Notes: generated by a model not told the origin, from the sequence alone. DNA of 64,000 nucleotides from Nonomuraea wenchangensis (GCF_900111685.1 NZ_FOHX01000007.1:111986-175985), one strand, 5' to 3'. Counted from the first letter of the stretch, positions 39,484 through 48,644 are shown. Numbers and translations: made by a program.

Positions 39484-40847
39484 CCGCTCTCCACCTGCCG
39501 GGCCGCGGCGAACAGCCGGGCCTCGCCGCCGGGGCGGGCGATGAGCTGCAGACCGACCGGCAGTCCGTCCACGAGCCCGGCGGGAACGGTGAGCGCCGGG
39601 CGGCCGAGCACGTTCCACGGGCTGGTCATGCCCAGCAGCGCCGCGCGCACCTGGATCCGCTCGCCGCCGGCCTCGCTCTCCCGCGCGCCGATCGGCGGGG
39701 CGAGGATCGGGACGGTCGGCGTCGCCAGCACGTCGTACGGGCCGAACAGCGCCTCGGCGTGCTCCTCCAGCGCCTGCCGCGCCTCCATGGCCCGCAGGTA
39801 GCGCCAGGCGGGCAGCTCGGCGGCCTGGCGCAGGCGGTCGAGCGCCTCCGGGTCGAACAGGCCGGGCGCCGCCGCCAGCCGGTCGGCGTGCACGGCCGCC
39901 GTCTCGCCGCTCTGGACGGCCAGGTACGTCTCGCGGAACAGCTCCAGGACCTCCGGCGCCATCCGCACCTCGCCCGCGACCGGCCCGGCCGCGGAGCGCG
40001 CGGTCCCGGCGACCCGCGGATCGGTGGGGAAGAGGCTGTCCGGCTCCAGCCACCCCACCCGGACCTCGCCCACCGAGTCCACCGAGTCCACCGAGTCCAC
40101 CGAGTCCACCGGGACGGGGGAGTCGGCCAGGGCGTCGTAGGCGAGCAGGCAGCAGGACGCGGTCGCGGCGAGGACGCCGACGTGGTCGAGTGTGCGGGAG
40201 AGCGGGAAGACGCCGTCCGCCGGGATCGCGCCGTAGGCGGGCTTGAACCCGGCCACCCCGCACAGGGCGGCGGGGATGCGGACCGAGCCGCCGGTGTCGG
40301 TGCCGAGCGCCAGCGGGACCAGCCCCGCCGCCACGGCCGCGCCGCTGCCCGCGCTGGAGCCGCCCGTCATGCGGGAGGGATCCCACGGGTTGCGGGCGGC
40401 CCCGCCGGCGGAGCGGTCGCCGGTCGGCCCGTACGCGAACTCGTGGGTGGTGGTCGTGCCCACGACGACCGCCCCGGCCCGCCGCAGCCGGGCCACGCAG
40501 GCCGCGTCGGCGTCCGCCACGTGGGAGGCGAAGTGCCGCGACCCCATCGTCACCCGCATCCCGGCGATCATGATGAGGTCCTTCACGCCTGCCGGGATGC
40601 CGTGCAGCGGCCCCCGGTCGATCCCGGCCGCCAGCTCCTCGTCGGCCCGCCTGGCCGCCTCCGCCGCCCCGGCGGCGTCCACGGTGACGAAGGCGTTGAG
40701 CTCGGCGCCGCCGGTGGCGATCGCGTCGAGCGCGAGCGCGGTCAGCTCGGCCGCGGTCGTACGCCCGGCGCGCAGGTCGCGCCCCAGGTCGTCGAGGGTG
40801 CGCCCAGTGAAAGGGCCGGTGAAAGGGCCGGCAGAGGGGGTCGTCAT
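39453..40847 (-). CDS. amidase signature-family enzyme (GatA/AtzF-like)
   Basis: 464 residues from the ATG at 40847. The Ser-cisSer-Lys triad is present: Lys89 in PAGVKDLI, the cis-Ser in MTGGSSAGSGAAVAAG (164/165) and the nucleophile Ser188 in GTDTGGSVRIPA. It should hydrolyse amides or ureido compounds in the cytosol; no GatB or GatC is adjacent, so it is not the tRNA amidotransferase. Two in-frame tandem duplications are present: GPFT repeated at the N-terminus and DSV repeated four times near residue 250. It lies downstream of the glutamate uptake operon behind a strong hairpin, so it is probably transcribed on its own. Confidence 0.88.
   Translation of the reverse strand: MTTPSAGPFTGPFTGRTLDDLGRDLRAGRTTAAELTALALDAIATGGAELNAFVTVDAAGAAEAARRADEELAAGIDRGPLHGIPAGVKDLIMIAGMRVTMGSRHFASHVADADAACVARLRRAGAVVVGTTTTHEFAYGPTGDRSAGGAARNPWDPSRMTGGSSAGSGAAVAAGLVPLALGTDTGGSVRIPAALCGVAGFKPAYGAIPADGVFPLSRTLDHVGVLAATASCCLLAYDALADSPVPVDSVDSVDSVDSVGEVRVGWLEPDSLFPTDPRVAGTARSAAGPVAGEVRMAPEVLELFRETYLAVQSGETAAVHADRLAAAPGLFDPEALDRLRQAAELPAWRYLRAMEARQALEEHAEALFGPYDVLATPTVPILAPPIGARESEAGGERIQVRAALLGMTSPWNVLGRPALTVPAGLVDGLPVGLQLIARPGGEARLFAAARQVESGQDRGAGLRA
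40071..40111. repeat. 9-bp tandem repeat, four copies, in the amidase gene
   Basis: CACCGAGTC is repeated exactly at 40071, 40080, 40089 and 40098, with a partial fifth copy. It encodes Asp-Ser-Val repeats in the amidase, in frame, at a surface-loop position between conserved blocks. Confidence 0.95.
40807..40830. repeat. 12-bp tandem duplication at the amidase N-terminus
   Basis: GTGAAAGGGCCG occurs twice in direct succession and gives a repeated Gly-Pro-Phe-Thr in the protein just after its start. Confidence 0.95.
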
Positions 40848-40865
40848 GGGGCCATTGTGGTACCA

Positions 40866-40912
40866 CCGCCGGAGCCGCCCGCACACGACCCCTGTGTGCG
40901 GGCTCCCGGCGG
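40866..40912 (-). terminator. very stable hairpin ending the gluABCD operon
   Basis: Three stacked stems pair exactly: CCGCCGG/CCGGCGG (40866-40872, 40906-40912), AGCC/GGCT next to it, and CCGCACAC/GTGTGCGG (40879-40886, 40894-40901) around a seven-base loop. It begins ten bases past the gluD stop codon and precedes the amidase start. Confidence 0.7.
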
Positions 40913-40921
40913 ATGGGCAGG

Positions 40922-41716
40922 TCAGGCCGCGCCCAGCCGGTGGGCGAGGCGGTCCAGCGAGGTGTTGATGGCGATGAAGATCGCCGCGATGAGGATCGCG
41001 GCCGGGATGACGTTGGAGAAGTTCGCGGCGATGCCGTTCAGTCCCCGGTCCACCAGCTCGTCGTAGCCGACGATGAGCCCGAGCGCCGAGTCCTTCAGCA
41101 GCACGATGAACTGGCTGACCAGCGCGGGCAGCATCACCCGCACGCCCTGCGGCAGCAGCACCAGCCGCATGACCTGGCTCTTGCGCATGCCGACCGCGTA
41201 CGCCGCCTCGCGCTGCCCCTTCGGCAGGCTCAGCACCCCGGCCCGGACGATCTCCGCGATCACCGACCCGTTGTAGAGCGTGAGCCCGAAGACCACCGCG
41301 GCGAAGGCCGAGATGTTCACCCCGATGACCATGTACGAGCCGAAGAACGCGAAGAAGATCAGCAGCAGCAGCGGCACCGAACGGAAGAACTCCACCACGG
41401 CGGCCGCCGGCACCCGGATCCAGGCGTGCTCCGACATCCTCGCCACCGCGAAGACCAGCCCGAACAGCCCGGCCAGCAGCACCCCGGCCACGGCCGCGCC
41501 GAGCGTCCCGGCCAGGCCGGGCAGGATGAACGTGGCCCACACGTCGCCGCGCAGCAGCGGCAGCCACTTGTCGGCGGCCCACTGGTCCTTCTCGTCGAAG
41601 CGCACGTACACGACGTAGGCGATGGCGAGCAGGACGAGCGTGACCGCCCCGGCCAGCACGCGGTTGCGGCGCACGCCGCGCGGGCCGGGAGGTTCGTAGA
41701 GGTTGGCGTAACTCAT
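40922..41716 (-). CDS. gluD: glutamate/amino-acid ABC transporter permease GluD-like
   Basis: 264 residues, ATG overlapping the gluC stop (ATGA). An N-terminal helix (VLAGAVTLVLLAIAYVVYV) precedes the BPD permease domain, whose EAA-type cytoplasmic loop is SLPKGQREAAYAVGMRKSQV. LPALVSQFIVLLKDSALGLI and the final INTSLDRLAHRL are typical of the HisM/GluD group. With GluC it forms the membrane channel for amino-acid import. Confidence 0.9.
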   Translation of the reverse strand: MSYANLYEPPGPRGVRRNRVLAGAVTLVLLAIAYVVYVRFDEKDQWAADKWLPLLRGDVWATFILPGLAGTLGAAVAGVLLAGLFGLVFAVARMSEHAWIRVPAAAVVEFFRSVPLLLLIFFAFFGSYMVIGVNISAFAAVVFGLTLYNGSVIAEIVRAGVLSLPKGQREAAYAVGMRKSQVMRLVLLPQGVRVMLPALVSQFIVLLKDSALGLIVGYDELVDRGLNGIAANFSNVIPAAILIAAIFIAINTSLDRLAHRLGAA

Positions 41717-42381
41717 CGGGCCACCGCCATCCGCCGCGACAGCCAGCCGAACAGCAGGCCCATCGGCAGGCAGAGCAGCACGAACCCGGCGGCGAAGCCG
41801 AGGAAGATCTGGATCACCTGGTCCCCGTACGTCTCGATCATCTCCCGCATCCGGACCGACGCCTCGCTCACGCCCACCACCAGGGCGATCGTGGTGTTCT
41901 TGGTCAGCGCGATGAGGATGCTGCCGAGCGGCGCCACCACCGCGCGGAACGCCTGCGGCAGCGTGATCAGCCGGAGCGTCTTGACGAAGCCGAGCCCGAG
42001 CGAGCGGGCCGCCTCGGCCTGCCCGACGGGCACCGTGTTCAGCCCGGAGCGCAGCGCCTCGCACACGAACGCCGAGGTGTAGGCGGTCAGCCCGATGCAG
42101 GCGAGCCAGAAGTTGTTGGTCGCGATGTCGTCGGACAGCTCCACGCCCAGGTTCGCGCCGACGCCGAGGCCGGTGAACAGCAGCACCAGCGTGAGCGGGG
42201 TGTTACGGGCCACCGACACGTACGTGCCCGCCGCCGCCCGCAGCGCGGCGAGCGGCGCGACCCGCATGGCGGTCAGCAGCGTCCCCAGCACCAGGGAGCC
42301 GAGCGCGCTGACCGCCGTGAGCCTGATCGTCATCCAGAACGCGGCGAGGATCGTGTCGCCTTCGATCAGCAGGGCTTCCAT
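41713..42381 (-). CDS. gluC: glutamate/amino-acid ABC transporter permease GluC-like
   Basis: 222 residues, five bases after the binding-protein gene. The HisMQ-type permease shows TYVSVARNTPLTLVLLFTGL, the EAA loop NTVPVGQAEAARSLGLGFVK, and LIALTKNTTIALVVGVSEA. The spacing to gluD (four-base overlap) argues for joint translation and a GluC-GluD heterodimer, as in Corynebacterium gluABCD. Confidence 0.9.
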   Translation of the reverse strand: MEALLIEGDTILAAFWMTIRLTAVSALGSLVLGTLLTAMRVAPLAALRAAAGTYVSVARNTPLTLVLLFTGLGVGANLGVELSDDIATNNFWLACIGLTAYTSAFVCEALRSGLNTVPVGQAEAARSLGLGFVKTLRLITLPQAFRAVVAPLGSILIALTKNTTIALVVGVSEASVRMREMIETYGDQVIQIFLGFAAGFVLLCLPMGLLFGWLSRRMAVAR

Positions 42382-42386
42382 ACCGA

Positions 42387-43214
42387 TCAGTACCGCTCCA
42401 GCTGCGGAGCCTGCGGGACGGCGAAGCCGGAGGCGCCGACGCTGGCCTGCAGCGCCTTGGTCCAGCTCCCGTCGGCGAACATCTTCTCCAGCGCGTCGTT
42501 GACCGCCTTGCGGCCGGCCGTGTCGTCCTTCTTCAGGCCGATGCCGTACTTCTCGGTGCTGAACGGCTTGCCGACGACCTTGAGCTTGCCGTTGTGCTGC
42601 GCGGCGTAGCCCGCCAGGATGACGTTGTCGGTGGTGATCGCGTCGAGCTGGCCGCCGAGGACCCGGTCCACGCACGCCGAGTACGTCCGCTCCTCCTGGA
42701 GCTGCACCTCCTTGGCGTACTCCGACTTGACCTTCTGCGCGGGGGTGGAGCCGGCGACCGAGCACAGCTTCTTGCCGTTCAGCGTCTCCGGCCCGGTCAG
42801 CGAGGAGTCGTCGGCCCGGACCAGCAGGTCCTGCCCGGCCACGAAGTACGGCCCGGCGAAGGACACCTTCTGCTTGCGGGCGTCGGTGATCGAGTACGTG
42901 GCCACGACCAGGTCCACCTGGCCCTGCTCGATGAACGCCTCCCGGTTGGCCGACACCGTCTCCTTGAAGGTGATGCCGTCGGGCTCGACGCCGAGCTGCT
43001 TGGCGACGTACTTGGCGACCTCGACGTCGAAGCCGGTGAACGCGCCGTCGGGAGTGCGCAGCCCCAGCCCGGGCTGGTCCGCCTTGACCCCGATGACCAG
43101 CTTCTTCTCGTTCTTCGCCTTGTCCACCACGGAGTCGTAGCTGTCCTGACCGCCGCCGCAGGCGGTGGCGAGGACCATGACGGCGAACACCGCGTAGAGG
43201 GACCTTCCGAACAT
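42387..43214 (-). CDS. gluB: glutamate-binding lipoprotein GluB-like
   Basis: 275 residues. The lipoprotein signal ends at LATAC with Cys19 as the lipid-anchored residue. The mature SBP_bac_3 domain shows LVIGVKADQPGLGLRTPDG, GFDVEVAKYVAKQLGV, DLVVATYSITDARKQKVSFA and KPFSTEKYGIGLKKDD. Two Cys (in KKLCSVAGST and YSACVDRVL) are placed as in the disulfide of GluB-type proteins. It delivers glutamate or a related amino acid to GluCD. Confidence 0.9.
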   Translation of the reverse strand: MFGRSLYAVFAVMVLATACGGGQDSYDSVVDKAKNEKKLVIGVKADQPGLGLRTPDGAFTGFDVEVAKYVAKQLGVEPDGITFKETVSANREAFIEQGQVDLVVATYSITDARKQKVSFAGPYFVAGQDLLVRADDSSLTGPETLNGKKLCSVAGSTPAQKVKSEYAKEVQLQEERTYSACVDRVLGGQLDAITTDNVILAGYAAQHNGKLKVVGKPFSTEKYGIGLKKDDTAGRKAVNDALEKMFADGSWTKALQASVGASGFAVPQAPQLERY

Positions 43215-43227
43215 GACGTGCGCTCCT

Positions 43228-43971
43228 TTAGTGCGTGAGGATCTTTGCGAGGAAGGACTGGGCGCGCTCGCTGCCGGGCGCCGTGAAGAATCCGTCAGGG
43301 GTGTCCTGCTCGACGATCTCGCCGTCGGCCATGAAGACCACCCGGTCGGCGGCCCGCCGGGCGAAGCCCATCTCGTGGGTGACGACGACCATGGTCATGC
43401 CGTCACGGGCCAGCGCGGTCATGACCTCCAGGACCTCGTTGACCATCTCGGGGTCGAGCGCCGAGGTGGGCTCGTCGAAGAGGATCACCTTCGGGTCCAT
43501 GGCCAGGGCTCGGGCGATCGCCACCCGCTGCTGCTGGCCGCCGGAGAGCTGGGCGGGGTACTTGGCGGCCTGGCCGCCGATCCCCACCCGGTCGAGCAGT
43601 TCGCGGGCCTTGCGCTCGGCGGCGTCCTTCGGCCTCTTCAGCACGTGCACCTGGCCCAGGACGACGTTGTCCAGGACGGTCTTGTGCGCGAAGAGGTTGA
43701 AGGACTGGAAGACCATGCCGACCTCGGCCCGCAGCCGGGCCAGCGCCTTGCCCTCGGCGGGCAGCGGCGTGCCGTCCACGGTGATCGTGCCCGCGTCGAT
43801 GGTCTCCAGCCGGTTGATGGCACGGCACAGGGTCGACTTGCCCGCCCCGGACGGGCCGATGATCACCACGACCTCGCCCTTGGAGACGGTCAGATCGACG
43901 TCCCTCAGCACGTGGTGGTCGCCGAAGCGTTTGTTGACCCGGTCCAGGACGATCAGGGCCTCCTGTGTCAT
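43228..43971 (-). CDS. gluA: glutamate/amino-acid ABC transporter ATPase GluA-like
   Basis: 247 residues. Walker A GPSGAGKS at 39-46, Q-loop in VFQSFNLFAH, signature LSGGQQQRVAIARAL near 143, Walker B VILFDEPTSALDPE and the switch His in VVVTHEMGFARR are all intact. It is the polar-amino-acid class of importer ATPases and the first gene of gluABCD; the binding-protein gene follows after 13 bases. Confidence 0.93.
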   Translation of the reverse strand: MTQEALIVLDRVNKRFGDHHVLRDVDLTVSKGEVVVIIGPSGAGKSTLCRAINRLETIDAGTITVDGTPLPAEGKALARLRAEVGMVFQSFNLFAHKTVLDNVVLGQVHVLKRPKDAAERKARELLDRVGIGGQAAKYPAQLSGGQQQRVAIARALAMDPKVILFDEPTSALDPEMVNEVLEVMTALARDGMTMVVVTHEMGFARRAADRVVFMADGEIVEQDTPDGFFTAPGSERAQSFLAKILTH

Positions 43972-44075
43972 GCGTCACGCTCCTTGTCTCGGTCCGCGAT
44001 GGCGTAACCGTAGGAGCCGCGTGGCGCGCGGAAGGGCTTGTGATCCTTCTGCTCAGGAATCGGGCCGGATCGTGC

Positions 44076-44963
44076 TCAGCGGGACGACGGCTTGGAGCTC
44101 TCCGAGGTGGCCCCGGACACGCCGATCGTGTCCCGGTAGGCGCGCTCCCACTCGCCGCCGGCCAGCCAGCGGTCGATCAGGCCGTTGAGGTAGTCGCGGA
44201 AGGCCAGGTCGTCCTTGCGGATGCCGATCCCGTACGGCTCGCGCCCGAACGGCTTGCCGACCACCCGCAGCGCGTCGGGATGCTGCGCCTGGAGGCCGAG
44301 CAGGATCGTGTCGTCGGTGCTGAGCGCGTCCACGCGGCCGGACAGCAGGGCCGGCACGCACACGCTGTAGGTGTCGGTGATCTCCAGGCGGGCCCCGGAC
44401 ACCTCGGTGCGCAGCCGGTCCACGGAGGTGGAGCCGATGGCCGTGCAGACGGTCCTGCCGTCGAGGTCGGCCACGCCGTGGATGCGGGTGTCGGCCGCCC
44501 GGATGAGCAGGTCCTGGCCCGCGTAGTAGTACGGGTCGGTGAAGGTCACCAGGCGGGCGCGGGCCGGGGTGATCGAGTAGGTGGCGATGACCAGGTCCAC
44601 GATGCGCTGGGAGATGAAGTTCTCCCGCTCGCGCGAGACGGTCTCGACGAAGCGGATGTTGCGTTCGCTGCCGGTGAGGTCGCGGGCGACCAGGCGGGCG
44701 ATCTCGGCGTCGAAGCCGGTGATCCGCCCGGTGGCGGGGTCCTTGTAGCCGAACATGGGCTGGTCGAACTTGATGCCGACGACCAGGACGCCGCGATCCC
44801 TGATGCGGGCCATGGTCGAGCCCTCGGGGAACGGGTCGGCCTGCCCGCAGCCGGCCGGCACCAGGCACAGTACGAGGCACAGCAGCGCGGCGAGCGGGCG
44901 GGTGATCGGGTTCATCGTGCTGGTCATCCGGCTGGTCGTCGTGCTGGTCATGCGGCCTGTCAT
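44076..44963 (-). CDS. second glutamate-type solute-binding lipoprotein, coupled to a response regulator
   Basis: 295 residues from the ATG at 44963, which overlaps the response-regulator stop (ATGA); in-frame ATGs at 44951, 44927 and 44915 are alternatives. The signal ends at VPAGC, a lipobox. The mature part parallels GluB: VVGIKFDQPMFGYKDP, DLVIATYSITPARARLV, paired Cys in RTVCTAIGST and YSVCVPALL, and KPFGREPYGIGIRKDD. It is a paralogue of the gluB product 100 bases downstream but is transcribed with the regulator, so it may feed the same permease or act as a ligand co-receptor for the divergent histidine kinase. Confidence 0.87.
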   Translation of the reverse strand: MTGRMTSTTTSRMTSTMNPITRPLAALLCLVLCLVPAGCGQADPFPEGSTMARIRDRGVLVVGIKFDQPMFGYKDPATGRITGFDAEIARLVARDLTGSERNIRFVETVSRERENFISQRIVDLVIATYSITPARARLVTFTDPYYYAGQDLLIRAADTRIHGVADLDGRTVCTAIGSTSVDRLRTEVSGARLEITDTYSVCVPALLSGRVDALSTDDTILLGLQAQHPDALRVVGKPFGREPYGIGIRKDDLAFRDYLNGLIDRWLAGGEWERAYRDTIGVSGATSESSKPSSR

Positions 44964-45646
44964 CTGGCGCGGTAACGGTGCTGGGGCCGGCCGGTGGGAC
45001 CGTACCTCGGCCGGGTCTCCACCAGGCCCCGGTCGACCAGGTGCTCCAGGTAGCGGCGGGCGGTGGCGCGGCTGACGCCGATGCTGGCGGCCAGCTCGTG
45101 CGCCGAGACGTCCTCGGCGACCTCGGCCAGCGCGTCCAGCACGGTCTGCTCGGTGGCCGCGGAGATGCTCTTCGGCCGGAACGGCTGGTCGGTGTGGAGC
45201 GAGCGGAAGATGCGGTCGATCTCCTGCTGCTCGGCGAAGCGGCCGCTCGCCTCCAGTTGCTCGGCGGTGGCGGCGTAGCGCAGCAGCGTCTGCTCCAGGG
45301 TGCCGGTGCGGGTGGGCTTGACCAGGTAGTAGAGGGCGCCGCGCTGGATGGCGGCGCGTACGGTCGCCGACTCCTTGCGGCCGGAGATGACGATGACGTC
45401 CGCGGGCGGCTGCTCGGGGCGTCTCAGCCGGTGCGCCACCTCCAGCCCCGGCAGGTCGGGCAGGTGCAGGTCGAGCAGGATCAGGCGCGGCGCGAAACGG
45501 GTGGCGGCGGCGAGCGCCGCGTGGCCGCTGTGGGCGATGCCCACCACTCTGAACCCGAGCACCCGGTTGACCTGCGCCTGCAAGGCGGCCGTCACGACCG
45601 GGTCGTCGTCCACGATGAGTACGGTGATGTCCCTGGACTGAGGCAC
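44960..45646 (-). CDS. CitB/DpiA-type response regulator
   Basis: 228 residues from a GTG with GAGGAG upstream. The receiver domain has the acidic pocket IVDDDP (12-17), the phospho-acceptor Asp59 in LILLDLHLPD and the Lys in LVKPTR. The C-terminal domain (ISAATEQTVLDALAEVAEDV then SAHELAASIGVSRATARRYL) is the HTH found in DcuR/CitB regulators of carboxylate uptake. It is divergent from the hybrid kinase and upstream of the binding protein and gluABCD, its most likely targets. Confidence 0.9.
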   Translation of the reverse strand: MPQSRDITVLIVDDDPVVTAALQAQVNRVLGFRVVGIAHSGHAALAAATRFAPRLILLDLHLPDLPGLEVAHRLRRPEQPPADVIVISGRKESATVRAAIQRGALYYLVKPTRTGTLEQTLLRYAATAEQLEASGRFAEQQEIDRIFRSLHTDQPFRPKSISAATEQTVLDALAEVAEDVSAHELAASIGVSRATARRYLEHLVDRGLVETRPRYGPTGRPQHRYRAR

Positions 45647-45803
45647 CGCACGCTCCTCGCTCCATCTGACAGAGGTTCAGTGCAGCTTAGGTGGCTTTTG
45701 CTAATAAAGATCGACTTTAGCGCATTTTGCTCAAGCTGATCCTCCCACCGGCGGCTGATCCCTCCTAGTCTGGAGCCGGGTGATCGGGAGGAGACGGACG
45801 CCG

Positions 45804-48638
45804 GTGAGATGGCTGCTCGCGGTGACGGCCCTGTGGACACTGCTCGGCCTGCTGCCCTTGGCGCTGCTGACCTCCTCCAGCATCAGCCTGTCCGAGCAGG
45901 CGATGAGCAACGAGGTCAGCGACCGGGTCAAGACCACCGCCTCGGTGAGCCGGGTCGTCGTGGAGCAGCAGATGGGCTCGCTCAAGCAGCTCGTCGTCGC
46001 CTTCGCCGAGCAGCCCCGCGTCCGCGAGGCCGTCAAGGACGCCGACGCCGAGACCCTGCGCGGCTACCTCGCCGAGCTCAAGCGCAGCCGCGACGACGGC
46101 GTCAGCGGCCTCATCCTCACCTCGTCCGAGGGCGAGATGCTGGGCGCCGAGCCGCCGAGCGCCCTGCCCCAGGACATCGGCAACTCCGACTGGTACCGCG
46201 CGGTGCGCGACCGCCGGCAGGCGCACGTCTCGCAGGCGTACACGCCCACCATGCGGGACGTCTCCCGCGCCGTCGCCGTCGCCGCGCCCATCCCCAGCGC
46301 CGACGGCGAGCGCATGCTCGGCATCCTCACCGTCGTCTACAGCCTGGACGCCATCCAGCGCTTCGCCGAGGAGGCCGCCAAGGCGCAGAACATCCGGCTG
46401 CTCATCACCGACCGGGCCGGCGTGCTCGTGGCCGACCCCGGCAGGAAGCTGTACGCCCTCACCTCGCTGCGCGAGGACCCGCGCGTGGACGCGGCGCTGG
46501 CCGGCCGCACCTGGAACGGCAGCTTCCGCGGCATCGACGGCACCGTCCTGTCGGCCTCCGAGCCCATCCCCAGCATCGGCTGGACGGTGACCGCCGAGGT
46601 GTCGGCGTCCGAGGCGCTCGCCTCCGCCGAGCAGCTGCGCGGCACCGTCGTCACCGTCGCCGGCCTGCTCGCCCTGCTCATCCTCATCGGCCTCGGCATC
46701 CAGATCCACTCCACCCGCGGCCGCCGCCGCGCCCAGGCCACGCTCGCCCGCTACGCCGCCGAACTGGCCGCCGCCAGGGACGAGGCGGTCAGCGCCTCCA
46801 GCGCCAAGTCGGAGTTCCTGGCCAAGATCAGCCACGAGATCCGCACCCCGATCAACGGCGTGCTCGGCATGAACTCCCTGCTCATGGGCACTCGCCTGGA
46901 CGAGGAGCAGCGCCACTACGCCAGCACCGCCCAGGAGTCCGCCCAGAACGTCCTGCGCCTGCTCGACGACTTCCTCGACCTGTCCAGGATCGAGGCCGGC
47001 CACCTCCAGGTGGAGGACGACCCGTTCGACCTGCCCCGCCTGTGCGACGAGGTGGTGGCGCCGCTCGCGCCGCTCGCCTACGAGCAGGGACTCTGGCTGA
47101 CGCTCCGCCTCGACGAGAACGTGCCCCGCCAGGTCGCCGGCGACCCAGCGCGGCTGCGGCAGATCCTGGTGAACCTGGTCGGCAACGCGCTGAAGTTCAC
47201 CGTCCAGGGCGGCGTGGACCTGCACGTCTCCCTGGAGGAGGGCGAGCCGGGCGAGCCGCGGGTGACGCTGCGCTTCGCCGTCTCCGACACCGGCGTCGGC
47301 GTCCCGCCGGACGACCGCGAGCGGGTCTTCGGCGTCTTCCGCCAGGTCGACTCGCCCATCACCCGCCGCACCGGCGGCAGCGGCCTCGGCCTCGCCATCG
47401 CCCGGCAGCTCACCGAGCTGATGGGCGGCGAGATCGGGCTCGACAGCGTGGAGGGCGTCGGCAGCCGGTTCTGGGTGCGGCTGCCGATGGACGTGCTCAC
47501 CTGGTCGGAACCGGGAGCCGGGGCGCTGCAGGGGCGGCGGGCCCTCGTCGCCGACGCCCGCCCCGAGGACCGGGCGCTCACCGGGCGCTACCTGTCCGAG
47601 GCCGGGCTCGCCGTCGAGGAGACCAGGGACGCCCGCTCGGCGCTGGTGCTGCTGCGCACGGCGGCGGCCGGCGGCGGCCCGTACGAGCTGGCCGTCGTCG
47701 CCCTCGACCTCGGCGCCGAGGGAAGCGGCTCGCTCGCGCACGCCATCCTCAGCGACCCGCTGCTCCAGAGCACCAGCGTGGTCGTGGTCGTCACGCCCGG
47801 CCGGGCCCGTTTCGCCTGGCCGGCCGCCGCCGGCGAGCGGGCCGTGCAGTCGATCACCCGGCCGCTCAGCCGCCGCCGCCTGCTCGCCGCCGTCGAGAAC
47901 GCCCTCGGCGTCGCGGAAGGCTGCCCCGGGGAGCCGCGCGAGCTCGTCCAGGACCCGGCGGCGGAGCCCGGCGGCGTACGCATCCTGGTCGCCGAGGACG
48001 ACGAGGTCAGCCGCCAGGTCGCCATGCTCGTCCTGCGCCAGGCCGGGCACGAGGTGGACACCGTGGACGACGGCGCGCAGGCGGTGCGGGCCGTCCTGAC
48101 CGGCGGGTACGACCTGGTGTTCATGGACTGCCAGCTCCCCGTGCTCGACGGCCTCGCCGCCACCGCCGAGATCCGGCGGCGCGAGGAGACGCGCACCCCC
48201 ATCATCGCCATGACCGCCGCCGCCATGCCGGACGACCGCGTCCGCTGCCTGGAGGCCGGCATGGACGACCACCTGGCCAAACCGGTGGACTGGCCCCGGG
48301 TGCTGGCCAGGATCCCCGAGTGGGCCTCCTACGGCAGCCTGCCGCCGGAGCTGGCCGGGCTGTCGCCGGAGGCGGTCGCGGACGTGGCGCAGGCGTACCT
48401 GGCGACCGCGCGGCGCACCTTCGAGGACCTGCGCGCCGCCGCGGACGCCGGCGACCACGCGCGGCTGGAGGCACTGGCGCACCGGCTCATGGGGAGCTGC
48501 GCGACCGTGGGCGCGACCCGGGAGGCCGAGCTGTGCCGCCGGGTCGAGGACCTGGCGCGGGCCGGCGCCGTCGAGCGGGAGGCCGTCGAGGAGCTGGACG
48601 AGCTGCTCAAGGAGACGCCCCAGTGGATGCTCGGCTGA
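45804..48638 (+). CDS. hybrid sensor histidine kinase with Cache, two receiver and HPt domains
   Basis: 944 residues. The GTG at 45804 is preferred because GGAGGAG lies ten bases upstream; a GTG at 45780 is the alternative. Helix one (LLAVTALWTLLGLLPLALL) and helix two (residues about 279-300) bracket a periplasmic double-Cache sensor (GVSGLILTSSEGEMLG, NSDWYRAVRDRRQAHVSQAY). Then follow HisKA with the phospho-His near 345 (KISHEIRTPINGVLG), HATPase (NLVGNALKF, DTGVGV, GGSGLGLAIARQLTELM), a degenerate receiver lacking the usual Asp pocket, an intact receiver with Asp774 (FMDCQLPVLDG) and an HPt domain (LAHRLMGSCATVGA). It probably senses an amino acid and signals to the divergent regulator. 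Confidence 0.9.
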   Translation: MRWLLAVTALWTLLGLLPLALLTSSSISLSEQAMSNEVSDRVKTTASVSRVVVEQQMGSLKQLVVAFAEQPRVREAVKDADAETLRGYLAELKRSRDDGVSGLILTSSEGEMLGAEPPSALPQDIGNSDWYRAVRDRRQAHVSQAYTPTMRDVSRAVAVAAPIPSADGERMLGILTVVYSLDAIQRFAEEAAKAQNIRLLITDRAGVLVADPGRKLYALTSLREDPRVDAALAGRTWNGSFRGIDGTVLSASEPIPSIGWTVTAEVSASEALASAEQLRGTVVTVAGLLALLILIGLGIQIHSTRGRRRAQATLARYAAELAAARDEAVSASSAKSEFLAKISHEIRTPINGVLGMNSLLMGTRLDEEQRHYASTAQESAQNVLRLLDDFLDLSRIEAGHLQVEDDPFDLPRLCDEVVAPLAPLAYEQGLWLTLRLDENVPRQVAGDPARLRQILVNLVGNALKFTVQGGVDLHVSLEEGEPGEPRVTLRFAVSDTGVGVPPDDRERVFGVFRQVDSPITRRTGGSGLGLAIARQLTELMGGEIGLDSVEGVGSRFWVRLPMDVLTWSEPGAGALQGRRALVADARPEDRALTGRYLSEAGLAVEETRDARSALVLLRTAAAGGGPYELAVVALDLGAEGSGSLAHAILSDPLLQSTSVVVVVTPGRARFAWPAAAGERAVQSITRPLSRRRLLAAVENALGVAEGCPGEPRELVQDPAAEPGGVRILVAEDDEVSRQVAMLVLRQAGHEVDTVDDGAQAVRAVLTGGYDLVFMDCQLPVLDGLAATAEIRRREETRTPIIAMTAAAMPDDRVRCLEAGMDDHLAKPVDWPRVLARIPEWASYGSLPPELAGLSPEAVADVAQAYLATARRTFEDLRAAADAGDHARLEALAHRLMGSCATVGATREAELCRRVEDLARAGAVEREAVEELDELLKETPQWMLG

Positions 48639-48644
48639 GCGGCG

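Noticed and set aside
45690..45730. AT-rich imperfect inverted repeat between the response regulator and the hybrid kinase
   Set aside because: Arms AAAG/CTTT are too short and interrupted; probably just the promoter region of the divergent genes.
45765..48482. Minus-strand open frame of 905 codons opposite the hybrid kinase
   Set aside because: No motif, Gly/Ala/Val/His-rich shadow; the plus strand has all kinase boxes.
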